Below are positions 17,522-25,455 of a DNA stretch of 64,000 nucleotides, piece by piece. How positions within the stretch are numbered: position 1 is the first letter of the stretch; every line of letters starts with the position of its first letter. The position numbers were made by a program, and so were the translations under genes. The notes under the pieces are model-generated. The model saw nothing but the letters and a program-made list of their open reading frames with translations. It was not told where the DNA came from and did not search any database. Source of the stretch: Verrucomicrobiota bacterium (GTDB lineage Bacteria > Verrucomicrobiota > Verrucomicrobiia > CAIQCK01); assembly GCA_026397915.1 (NCBI GenBank), contig JAPLTX010000039.1:92954-156953 (forward strand), in the 5' to 3' direction.

Positions 17522-18643
17522 ATGAAAAAACCAATGATTGTTATCGCCGCGGTCATTCTTGCGGTCGCAAGCGTCCTAGGCTACGGCTGGTTGGGGCGAC
17601 CGGTGGCGGAGGTGTTCGAGGTGCAACTGGGCGCGGCGGTGTCGGCGGTGTATGGGACCGTGAAGGTGCAGCCGGCGGTGCGGATGATGGTGCGCTCGCG
17701 CAACGCGGGCACGGTGCGGTTGTCGCAAACAAGCTCGGGGGTGGAGGTTGTTGCGGGAATGGACGTGAAAGAGGGCTGGACACTGGCGCGGATCGAGAAT
17801 CCCGAACTGGATCGGGAGTTGGTGAAGGTGGAGGCGGAATTGAAGGCGGGAGAGGAGAAGGGGCGGTTGGGGCCGCCGTCATCGCAGTTGCTCAAAACGG
17901 CGGAGGCGACGCTGGGGCGGCTGGAGAAGTTGGCGGAGTTGCGCAACGCCCCTGCGAGCGAGGTGGAGAAGGCGCGCAACGAGGTGCAAGCGTTGCGGGA
18001 TCGCGTGAAGTCGGAACAGGTGGAGATTGACCGGGCATTGACGGTGTTGCGGGAGCAGGCCGGAGGGTTGCAGGACCGCAAGGCGCGCTGCGACGTGAAG
18101 GCACCGATGGAAGGCGTGCTTGCGGCGATCAATGTAGTCAGCGGCGATCTCGTGGCGGAGAACACGCCGTTGTTTCTCGTCTGCACTCGGAATTGTTTTT
18201 TGGAAGGGCTGGTGAACGAGGAGGATGTCGGCTCGTTGAAGAAGCAAATGAAGGCGCAGGTGCGGCTGTATTCCTATCCACAAAAGGATTTCAGCGCGGT
18301 GCTTACGGACATCATTCCGGCCGGCGAGAACCAGCGTTATGCGGTGCGGTTGAGTTTCGAGACGCCGCCGGACAACTTGATGGCGGGCATGACGGGGGAG
18401 ATGAACATTATTCTCGGCCGACGTGAAGGGTCGTTGGTGATCCCGACGCGCGCGTTGATGTCGGAGCGGGTGTTTGTGGTGGACGGGGGTGTTGTCAAGC
18501 CGCGCGGCGTGAAGACGGGGCTGCGCAGTCTGGAGCGGGTGGAGGTTCTGGAAGGGTTGAAGGAGCGCGAGCTGGTAGTGGTGGCGGATCAAGACGCGCT
18601 TCACGTGGGCCAATGGGTGCGGCCGGTTTTGGTGAACCGTTGA
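17522..18643 (+). CDS. Membrane-fusion (HlyD/MacA/DevB-type) adaptor
   Basis: A 373-residue periplasmic adaptor anchored by one N-terminal membrane helix (MIVIAAVILAVASVLGYGWL). Two lipoyl-like halves (VKVQPAVRMMVRSRNAGTVR and CDVKAPMEGVLAAINVVSGD) flank a coiled-coil hairpin at about residues 85-180. The C-terminal beta-barrel and membrane-proximal domains follow (VVADQDALHVGQWVRP near the end). ATG at 17522 starts the membrane helix. It links the inner-membrane ABC transporter encoded just downstream to a TolC channel. Confidence 0.87.
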   Translation: MKKPMIVIAAVILAVASVLGYGWLGRPVAEVFEVQLGAAVSAVYGTVKVQPAVRMMVRSRNAGTVRLSQTSSGVEVVAGMDVKEGWTLARIENPELDRELVKVEAELKAGEEKGRLGPPSSQLLKTAEATLGRLEKLAELRNAPASEVEKARNEVQALRDRVKSEQVEIDRALTVLREQAGGLQDRKARCDVKAPMEGVLAAINVVSGDLVAENTPLFLVCTRNCFLEGLVNEEDVGSLKKQMKAQVRLYSYPQKDFSAVLTDIIPAGENQRYAVRLSFETPPDNLMAGMTGEMNIILGRREGSLVIPTRALMSERVFVVDGGVVKPRGVKTGLRSLERVEVLEGLKERELVVVADQDALHVGQWVRPVLVNR

Positions 18644-18655
18644 TCCGGAACGACA

Positions 18656-19903
18656 ATGCCTCCGCCGCTGTATATCGCCATGCGGTTTATCGGTTATCGC
18701 AAGAAGGCGATTCTACTGAGCCTGACGGGCGTGATTCTGGGTGTGGCTTTTTATATTTGCGCGCAGGCGCAGACGCAGGGGTTTGAGCGTTTTTTCATCA
18801 AGGGGGCGTTGGGCACGTCGGGGGCAATTGTGATTGGTAACCGGTTTCAAACATTGCACACAGACATTCTCGATCGCGGCGCGCCGGGGATGTTGAGCAT
18901 CGGCCACGAGAAGCCGCGGAAGTTCTACGAAGGTATCAACGACCCGGAACGGATCATGCGGGTGGTGAACGAGTTTTCCAACGTGGCAACGTGCGCGCCC
19001 GTGCTGGAAGGCAGCGCAGCGTTGGCGACAGATTTTCGGCAGGAAGTGTTTCGAGTGCAGGGGATAGACCTGACGCTGCACTTGAAAGCTTCGACGTTGC
19101 GGGAGCAAATTGTGAACGGCAGCATTGAGGATTTTCAAGTGAAACCGTTCGGCTTGATTCTCGGCTATGAACTAGCCGATAAGATGCGGACACGCGTGGG
19201 CCATGATGTTGGGCTGATCGGGTTGGATGGGGAACATCGGACGTTTCGGGTGTGCGCGGTGTTTCAGACGGGTAATCTGTTCATTGACGAAAAGTATGGA
19301 TATGTCCACCTGAAAGCCGCGCAGAGTTTACTGCAAAGGCCCTATGGCGTGTCGCACTTGATGGTAAAACTGCGCGACCCGTCGCGCGCGCCGGCACTCG
19401 CCACGCACTTGGAGCAGTTGTTACAGCACCGGGCGCGGAGCTGGCAGGACCGCGAGCGAGGCAGTCTGCAAATCTTCAACCTGATTCGCATTTCCGCCGC
19501 GATCACCGTCTCCACGATCATCCTGCTGGCGGGCTTCGGGATTTTCAACATCCTGACGTTGATGGTGATGGACAAGGTGCGCGAGATCGCCGTGCTGCGC
19601 TCAATGGGCTACCGGCGCGCGGACATCAGCGCGATCTTCTTGTGGCAGGGCTTTTTGGTGGCGTTGATCGGTTCGCTGCTGGGCTGCGTATTGGGGGCGG
19701 CGTTGACGTATGGCGTGTCGCAGATTCCAGTGGACATCAAAGGCTTCCTGAGCACGAAGCGGTTTCTCGTGCACTGGAGCGGAACGGATTACCTGACCGC
19801 GACCGCCATCGCTTTCGTGGCGATCTTTCTGGCCAGCTATTTTCCGTCGCGGCGGGCCGCGCGGCTGGCGCCGGTGGACATTCTTCGGGGGTCGGGCCAA
19901 TGA
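18656..19903 (+). CDS. FtsX/LolC/DevC-type ABC permease
   Basis: A 415-residue permease with one N-terminal membrane helix (AILLSLTGVILGVAFYI), a ~220-residue periplasmic domain, and three C-terminal helices (TIILLAGFGIFNILTLMVMD, a second near 330, FVAIFLASYFPS near the end). This is the MacB/LolE/DevC topology. These are mechanotransmission-type transporters that pair with an adaptor and TolC. It starts 12 bases after the adaptor gene and overlaps the ATPase gene by four bases (ATGA). Cargo cannot be read directly, but the surrounding lipid genes suggest a glycolipid or lipopeptide. Confidence 0.88.
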   Translation: MPPPLYIAMRFIGYRKKAILLSLTGVILGVAFYICAQAQTQGFERFFIKGALGTSGAIVIGNRFQTLHTDILDRGAPGMLSIGHEKPRKFYEGINDPERIMRVVNEFSNVATCAPVLEGSAALATDFRQEVFRVQGIDLTLHLKASTLREQIVNGSIEDFQVKPFGLILGYELADKMRTRVGHDVGLIGLDGEHRTFRVCAVFQTGNLFIDEKYGYVHLKAAQSLLQRPYGVSHLMVKLRDPSRAPALATHLEQLLQHRARSWQDRERGSLQIFNLIRISAAITVSTIILLAGFGIFNILTLMVMDKVREIAVLRSMGYRRADISAIFLWQGFLVALIGSLLGCVLGAALTYGVSQIPVDIKGFLSTKRFLVHWSGTDYLTATAIAFVAIFLASYFPSRRAARLAPVDILRGSGQ

Positions 19904-20631
19904 GCATGAATGCCACTGCGAGCGTTTCCTCGGCCGACGTTCCATTGCAGTGCAACGACATCCAACGCTATCTCGGCGAGGCGGAGTCGCGCGTGCATGT
20001 GTTGCGCGGCGTGTCACTGCAACTCCAGTCGGGTTGTGTCCATGCCATTGTGGGGCCGTCGGGCTGCGGCAAGAGCAGTCTGCTTTACGTGATGGGGTTG
20101 TTGGACCGGCCCGATGGCGGGCGCATCACCCTTGGCAGCGAAGCAGTCGAGGGCCTGACTGACGACCAAGTGTCGCGCCGGCGCAACGAGCACATTGGGT
20201 TCGTCTTCCAGTTCCATTTCCTGATGCACGAATTCACTGCGCAGGAGAACGTAATGATCCCGATGCGGCGGCTGGGCCGGCTCAACACGCGGGAGATGCA
20301 GGAGCGCGCGGCGATGTTGCTGGAGATGGTGGGACTTGGCGACAAGGTCCGCCGCAACAGCCAGCATCTTTCCGGCGGCGAGCAACAGCGCGTGGCCATC
20401 GCCCGATCGTTGGCCAACGACCCGCGGGTTCTCCTCGCCGACGAGCCGACGGGCAACCTCGACACCGCCAATTCCGAGCGCGTGTTTCATTTGCTGACGG
20501 AGTTGGTGCGGCGGCAGCGGAAAGCGTTACTGCTGGTGACCCACAATCCGCAGGTGGCCGAGGCCAGCGACTGGATTCATGAGATGAAGGACGGCCAGTT
20601 GATCGCATGCACCGCCGGCCGGTTGCGGTAG
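19900..20631 (+). CDS. ABC transporter ATPase (LolD/MacB/DevA-type)
   Basis: A 243-residue ATPase with Walker A GPSGCGKSS, the signature LSGGEQQRVAIARSLAND, and Walker B VLLADEPTGNLD. The ADEPTGNLD and QFHFLMHEFTAQENVMIP elements place it in the LolD/MacB/FtsE group that partners FtsX-type permeases. ATG at 19900 overlaps the permease stop. It ends the export operon; a stem-loop (20630-20646, arms AGTGTTG and CAGCACT) spans its stop and may help end transcription against the convergent exporter gene. Confidence 0.93.
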   Translation: MSMNATASVSSADVPLQCNDIQRYLGEAESRVHVLRGVSLQLQSGCVHAIVGPSGCGKSSLLYVMGLLDRPDGGRITLGSEAVEGLTDDQVSRRRNEHIGFVFQFHFLMHEFTAQENVMIPMRRLGRLNTREMQERAAMLLEMVGLGDKVRRNSQHLSGGEQQRVAIARSLANDPRVLLADEPTGNLDTANSERVFHLLTELVRRQRKALLLVTHNPQVAEASDWIHEMKDGQLIACTAGRLR

Positions 20632-20644
20632 TGTTGGTGCAGCA

Positions 20645-21526
20645 CTATATCACGTCGGCAAAGGCGCGTTTGGTGCGCATGAAGAAGGCGTAACCGCCCA
20701 ACAGTGTCACCACACCAATGGCCAGCATCAGCAGGTAGCGCGGCCATGAGGGCGCGATGCCCCAGAGCACCGCGTTGCGCGCCTGGTCCACGGCGACGGC
20801 GAGAGGGTTTAGCAAGAACAGGGGCAGGAATTCTGGCGGCACCTTGCTGAGGGAGTAGAAGATGGCGCTGGCGAACATCATGATGGTTAGGAAGACGGGC
20901 ACGATGGTGTTGATGTCACGGACAAAGACGCCGAGGCTTGCCAGAAACCAGCATGCTCCGAGACAGATGAGAATCAGTGGCAGCAGGATGACCGGCAGGA
21001 GAAACGCGGTGAGCGGGATGGCGCCATGGGCGACTAGCAGGCCGCCCAAGAGGGGAATCAGACTGATCGTTAGTTGGGCCAGCGCCGCACCGACGGCTGA
21101 TACGCAAAGGATTTCTAGCGGGAACACGACCTTGGTGACGTAGTTGGGATTGGAGATCACGAGCATCGGCCCCCGTGCGATGCACTCGGCAACGAAATCA
21201 TACACGATCAACCCGCAGAACAGAGCCAGCGCAAAGTCGAGCTTGGATTCGTGGGGGGTGTTGCCGAGTTTGGATTTGAAGATGAAGCTGAACACGACAG
21301 CATAGACGGCAAACATCGTGATCGGGCGCACGAGCGATCCGAGAATGCCCAGATACGATCCGCGGTAGCGCGCCAACAGGTCGCGTTTGGTGACCTGTTG
21401 GATCAGCGGCCCGTGCTGGCACAAGTGACGCGCGATCTCCCAAGGCGACAGAAGCCGTGAGAGAGGAATTCTCTTGATCGAGTTTTGCGCTACAGGCAGC
21501 ATGGTTTTTACTTTCGCTGTTATCAT
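20645..21526 (-). CDS. wzm: ABC-2 polysaccharide export permease (Wzm-type)
   Basis: A 293-residue integral membrane protein with six predicted helices and the cytoplasmic amphipathic entry LIQQVTKRDLLARYRGSYLG of ABC-2 type O-antigen/teichoic acid permeases. It carries undecaprenyl-linked polysaccharide across the inner membrane with the ATPase encoded divergently next door. Two in-frame ATGs (21526 and 21502) are possible; the first is given. wzm and wzt usually lie in one operon; here they are head-to-head. Confidence 0.9.
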   Translation of the reverse strand: MITAKVKTMLPVAQNSIKRIPLSRLLSPWEIARHLCQHGPLIQQVTKRDLLARYRGSYLGILGSLVRPITMFAVYAVVFSFIFKSKLGNTPHESKLDFALALFCGLIVYDFVAECIARGPMLVISNPNYVTKVVFPLEILCVSAVGAALAQLTISLIPLLGGLLVAHGAIPLTAFLLPVILLPLILICLGACWFLASLGVFVRDINTIVPVFLTIMMFASAIFYSLSKVPPEFLPLFLLNPLAVAVDQARNAVLWGIAPSWPRYLLMLAIGVVTLLGGYAFFMRTKRAFADVI

Positions 21527-21572
21527 CTGGCAGAGCAGTGGCAGAATTCAATGGGAAAAGCGAGAACGCGTC

Positions 21573-22853
21573 TTGAGTTCCGAAACCGTCATCAAAGTCG
21601 AGAAGCTGTCCAAGGCCTACACGATCTGGTCCTCACCGGCGGCGCGCCTGCACGGGCCGCTGTTTGGACAGGTTGGCCAGTGGCCATTTCTGCCGGCGGC
21701 AACGCGGCAATTGTGCCGGCGGCTCTCGCACGAGTCGTTCAGGAATTTCTATGCGCTAAGCGATGTTTCCTTTGAGGTCCGGAAAGGCGAAAGCGTGGGT
21801 ATTATCGGCCTGAACGGTTCCGGCAAGAGCACGCTGCTGCAAATTCTTGCCGGGACACTGGAGCCGACGGAGGGTGCCGTGGAGGTCAACGGCCGCGTGG
21901 CGGCGTTGCTGGAGCTTGGCAGCGGTTTCAATCCGGAGTTCACGGGGCGTGAGAACGTGATATTGAACGCGACGATCCTCGGTTTGAAGCCGGCCGAGAT
22001 CGAGGAGCGGTTCCCGAAGATTGCGGAGTTTGCCGACATCGGCGAGTTCATCGAGCAGCCGGTGAAGACCTACTCCAGCGGGATGGTGGTGCGGCTGGCG
22101 TTCGCGGTGCTGACGCAAGTCGAGCCGGACATTCTGATCATTGACGAGGCGCTGGCCGTTGGTGACGTGTATTTTCAGCACAAGTGCTTTGCGCAAATCC
22201 GGAGGTTTCGGGAACAGGGCACGACGCTGCTTTTTGTTTCCCACGACCCGGGTGCGGTGAAGTCGCTGTGTAACCGGGCAATCCTGCTGGATGCCGGCTC
22301 TTCGCTTCGCGACGATACCCCGGACGCGGTTCTGGACTACTACAACGCGGTTATTGCCAAGCAGGAGGCGGATTATGCCATCCAACAGACTGAAGTGGAC
22401 TTCGGCAAGAAAGCGACACGGTCCGGGAACAAAAAAGCGTCGGTCACCTCGGTGGATCTGCTAGCTAACGGCAAGAGTGTGCATGTGCTCGTGGTTGGAT
22501 CTAAGGCCACGTTCCGCATCGGCGTGACGGCCAGCCAGCCGCTGGAGCAACTCACCGTAGGTATTATGTTGCGCGATCGGCTCGGCAACGATGTCTTCGG
22601 CACCAACACCCACCACATGGGCCTGCGTTTGAAGGTCGAACCGACGCGATCGTTGACGGTGGATTTTGAAGTGTTGGCGCTGAATCTCGGCGTCGGCCAT
22701 TACAGCGTGTCGGTGGCACTGCACTCCGGCGCCGCGCACGCAGAGAATAGTTACGACTGGTGGGACCGGGCGCTGGTGTTTCAAGTCGTGCATGGATCCA
22801 TGCCATCGTTTGTTGGTTTGTGCTGTCTGCCAGTTGAAGTAAAGTGGCGTTAA
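21573..22853 (+). CDS. wzt: ABC exporter ATPase with C-terminal cargo-binding domain (Wzt-type)
   Basis: A 426-residue protein. Residues ~1-250 are the ATPase: Walker A GLNGSGKS, LELGSGFNPEFTGRENV (characteristic of polysaccharide exporters), signature YSSGMVVRLAFA and Walker B DILIIDEALAVGD. Residues ~285-425 are a beta-sandwich Wzt-C-like domain (DRLGNDVFGTNTHHMG) that in E. coli O9a recognises the modified non-reducing end. TTG at 21573 is the best start, with AGCGAG upstream. A terminal-cap recognition mechanism fits the methyltransferase gene at 24262. Confidence 0.92.
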   Translation: MSSETVIKVEKLSKAYTIWSSPAARLHGPLFGQVGQWPFLPAATRQLCRRLSHESFRNFYALSDVSFEVRKGESVGIIGLNGSGKSTLLQILAGTLEPTEGAVEVNGRVAALLELGSGFNPEFTGRENVILNATILGLKPAEIEERFPKIAEFADIGEFIEQPVKTYSSGMVVRLAFAVLTQVEPDILIIDEALAVGDVYFQHKCFAQIRRFREQGTTLLFVSHDPGAVKSLCNRAILLDAGSSLRDDTPDAVLDYYNAVIAKQEADYAIQQTEVDFGKKATRSGNKKASVTSVDLLANGKSVHVLVVGSKATFRIGVTASQPLEQLTVGIMLRDRLGNDVFGTNTHHMGLRLKVEPTRSLTVDFEVLALNLGVGHYSVSVALHSGAAHAENSYDWWDRALVFQVVHGSMPSFVGLCCLPVEVKWR

Positions 22854-23070
22854 CCACCTTGTGAGTGGACCCATGACACGAGAAGCACTTGCATTTGGCG
22901 TGAGCGGACCGTGTTCTGCAAGTTGCGGCCGTGTCGGAAGGGAAGTCGGTCTGCCGCTGTGCCGTGTTCCAGAAGGTCGGTGAGGGCACGCGCTTCTGAA
23001 AGGACGACACACGTCGGCCGTTTCGATGCACTGTGGCAATGATTGCCAAGTTTGGGAGCGGCTTGATGTT

Positions 23071-24027
23071 TCAGCGCGTGGCTGTCACCTGTTGATGAAT
23101 CCAGGGGTAGGTGTGTTGGATGCCCGCCTTGAGGTCGAAGCGGGAACGCCAACCGATCGAATAGATCCGCTCGTTGGAGAAATTGCGTGATTGCACGCCG
23201 ACTGGACCGGGCACGGATTTGGCGTGGATGTTTTTCCCCGCGACTTCGGCCACCGTATCCACCAATTCCTTGACCGTGACATATTGAGGACACCCGATGT
23301 TGACAGCGCCGTGCAAATCCGAATGCATTAGCAGGAAGATGCCGTCCACCATGTCGTCCACGTAAGTGTAGGAACGCACGGCGGAGCCATCCCCCCAGAT
23401 TTCAATCGTGCCGCCGTCGGCTGCCGCAGCGACCTTCCGGCAAATGGCCGCCGGGGCTTTTTCGCGGCCTCCACACCAAGTCCCTTCAGGCCCGTAACAA
23501 TTCTGGAAACGAGCGATGCGCACCTGCATCCCAAAGCGTCTTTCGTAGGCCATGGCCATGCGTTCGGAGTAAAGTTTTTCCCAGCCGTATTCGTTGTCAG
23601 GATGGGCGGGGACGGCCTCGTCTTCGCGCATTTCCGGTTCACCCGGCTTCATGTCCCGGTAAACGCAAACCGAGGAGGAGTAGAAGTATCGTTTCACACC
23701 CGCCGCGACAGCGGCATGAGTCATGTGCACGTTGATCAGCACGCTGTTGTGCATGATCTCGCATTCGGCGGAGTGGATGAATCCCATCCCTCCCATGTCG
23801 GCAGCCAGTTGATAGACTTCGTCGGGTTGGCCGCCGGGCAAACGAAGAGCCTCCTGGCAGCTTCTTGCCTCTCGGAGATCCAACAAACAGAAATCATCCG
23901 CTGCACTCGTGGCAAAATCGTGTTTTTTGATATCCACTCCCCGGACCCAATAGCCCTCGCGTTTGAGCCGCTTGACCAAATGACCTCCGATAAACCCACC
24001 TGCGCCGCAAACAATTGCTGTTTTCAT
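23071..24027 (-). CDS. GDP-mannose 3,5-epimerase
   Basis: A 318-residue extended SDR with the NAD motif GAGGFIG at 8-14. Family-specific residues are present: AADMGGMGFI (77 onward), catalytic Cys121 in SSVCVY, Tyr147/Lys151 in YGWEK, and Lys190 in GREKAPAAICRK. Plant enzymes use the equivalent Cys and Lys pair to epimerise C3 and C5, making GDP-L-galactose or GDP-L-gulose. In this locus it would supply L-galactose/gulose for the exported polysaccharide. The 217 bases between this gene and wzt hold nothing recognisable apart from the two converging 3' ends. Confidence 0.9.
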   Translation of the reverse strand: MKTAIVCGAGGFIGGHLVKRLKREGYWVRGVDIKKHDFATSAADDFCLLDLREARSCQEALRLPGGQPDEVYQLAADMGGMGFIHSAECEIMHNSVLINVHMTHAAVAAGVKRYFYSSSVCVYRDMKPGEPEMREDEAVPAHPDNEYGWEKLYSERMAMAYERRFGMQVRIARFQNCYGPEGTWCGGREKAPAAICRKVAAAADGGTIEIWGDGSAVRSYTYVDDMVDGIFLLMHSDLHGAVNIGCPQYVTVKELVDTVAEVAGKNIHAKSVPGPVGVQSRNFSNERIYSIGWRSRFDLKAGIQHTYPWIHQQVTATR

Positions 24028-24261
24028 TCGTCTTTCCGCTCTTTCAATCCATGTCTTAGATACGAATTGTCTATAAAGTATGAGAGAACCTGTTGTCCAT
24101 TCTATAGTGGGGATTCAGGCCATTTTCTACGGTTTCTTCTTCCCAACGCCACCCGGTTCCGAGGAGGTCTTGGGGGCGGGTTTGCGAGAAAGAGATTGAG
24201 CCGGCCGCCAACAATGTGAGATGAATGCAACGCGCGGAATTGACCGCTTAGAGGTTGAGTC
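24028..24261. promoter_or_regulatory. Divergent intergenic region
   Basis: These 234 bases separate the minus-strand epimerase from the plus-strand methyltransferase operon. The left half is AT-richer than average and contains TATAAA-like and TATAGT-like hexamers near 24071 and 24101 that could be -10 elements. No paired -35 elements are convincing. An AGAGG lies about seven bases before the ATG at 24262. Confidence 0.3.
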
Positions 24262-25455
24262 ATGTTGGAATCCAGGAATCCGGAAATTGACGTTCAGCAG
24301 GTGATGGCCCAAGTGCGTGTTGAAGTGCAGCGGCGCGAAGCCGCTGGCACGTTGCCGCCCGTCCCGCCCGTCCCGCCCGTCCCGCCGCCATCTCCGTTCA
24401 ATATTCTGGAGGCTCAGGTCGCAGAGGAGATCCGTCAGGCACGGCAAAAGCATAAGGTGGACGCGCGTCTTCCCGGGTTTGTTCACCGGCTGTTTCGAGA
24501 ACAAGGCGGCGTCAACATCAGGTTGATCCATGTGGCGGAAATGCTGGTGAAGCAGTTGGCTGTCTTGCGGGCCGCGCAGTCGGATGCGTTGGAGAAGTTG
24601 GAGAACGAAATTGCGGCTCTCAAAGGCGAAACCTCCTTGCAGCGGCTGGCATTGACGCGCTTGCTCGACGAATTGAAACGGCAACACGCCGCGCCGGACC
24701 CCGCGGCTGTTGCGGCCAAGGCATCGGAGATGCAGTCACACAGTTTGGATGCTTTCTACTTGGAGTTCGAGAACCGGCATCGCGGGTCGCGCGAGGAAAT
24801 CAGGAGACGACTGAGTGTCTATTTGCCGTATGTGGCCGAGGCAGGCGTGGGCACGACGGCGAGGCCGATCTTGGACTTGGGGTGCGGCCGGGGTGAGTGG
24901 CTGGAGTTGCTGAAGGAGAACGGTTACACGGCCCGGGGAGTGGACATGAACATTTCCATGCTGTCGGCTTGCAGCGAGCTTGGGCTTGAAGTGGTTGAGT
25001 CGGACGCCATCGCATACTTGCGGTCGCTGCCAGTCCGGAGTCTTGGGATGGTCACGGGCTTTCATATCATCGAGCACCTCCCGTTTCCGATGTTACTGGA
25101 GTTGATGTCCGAGCTTCACCGCGTCTTGCAGGATGGCGGGTTGGTGGTGATGGAGACACCCAATCCTGGCAACATCCAAGTCGGCAGCTGCAATTTCTAT
25201 ACCGATCCGACGCATCGTCGCCCGCTGCCCAGCGCGCTGACTGCGTTTCTTATCGAGCATGCCGGCTTCACGAACCTCCGCACTCTCTTCCTGCAACCTG
25301 GTGTAGCCCCATTCCCTGTTGGGCCATCTGAAAGCCCGATGGTGCGATGTTTTAACGAGCATTTCTTTGGCGCGCAGGATTACTCGGTAATCGGGACAAA
25401 GCCCGCAATGGTCGCGGCTGGCCAGGGAGCAGATCATGCCCAAGCCGGCGCATGA
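24262..25455 (+). CDS. Coiled-coil SAM-dependent methyltransferase, possible chain terminator
   Basis: A 397-residue protein with a proline-rich linker at 32-43, a heptad-like helical stretch (~85-170), and a class I methyltransferase domain starting near 200. The SAM motif is LDLGCGRGEWLEL (Asp205 onward), with GFHIIEHLPF at the post-I position. The order coiled coil plus methyltransferase, close to a Wzt with a cargo-binding domain, resembles WbdD-type enzymes that cap O-antigen and set length. No kinase domain is present, unlike E. coli O9a WbdD. It overlaps the next gene by 20 bases. Confidence 0.82.
   Translation: MLESRNPEIDVQQVMAQVRVEVQRREAAGTLPPVPPVPPVPPPSPFNILEAQVAEEIRQARQKHKVDARLPGFVHRLFREQGGVNIRLIHVAEMLVKQLAVLRAAQSDALEKLENEIAALKGETSLQRLALTRLLDELKRQHAAPDPAAVAAKASEMQSHSLDAFYLEFENRHRGSREEIRRRLSVYLPYVAEAGVGTTARPILDLGCGRGEWLELLKENGYTARGVDMNISMLSACSELGLEVVESDAIAYLRSLPVRSLGMVTGFHIIEHLPFPMLLELMSELHRVLQDGGLVVMETPNPGNIQVGSCNFYTDPTHRRPLPSALTAFLIEHAGFTNLRTLFLQPGVAPFPVGPSESPMVRCFNEHFFGAQDYSVIGTKPAMVAAGQGADHAQAGA
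24355..24381 (+). repeat. In-frame 9-bp tandem repeat (Pro-Pro-Val)
   Basis: Three perfect copies of CCGCCCGTC in tandem encode Pro-Pro-Val repeats in the linker of the methyltransferase, continuing into a PPP run. A 9-bp unit keeps frame, so copy number could vary between strains and change linker length. Confidence 0.9.

Noticed and set aside
302..20631. True heterocyst glycolipid synthesis
   Set aside because: HglE-like modular polyketide synthase genes and other hgl genes are absent and the host does not look cyanobacterial. Only the overall organisation is comparable.
24355..24381. CRISPR-like direct repeats
   Set aside because: The unit is only 9 bp, has no spacers and lies in coding frame. 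No CRISPR array or cas gene is visible in the window.
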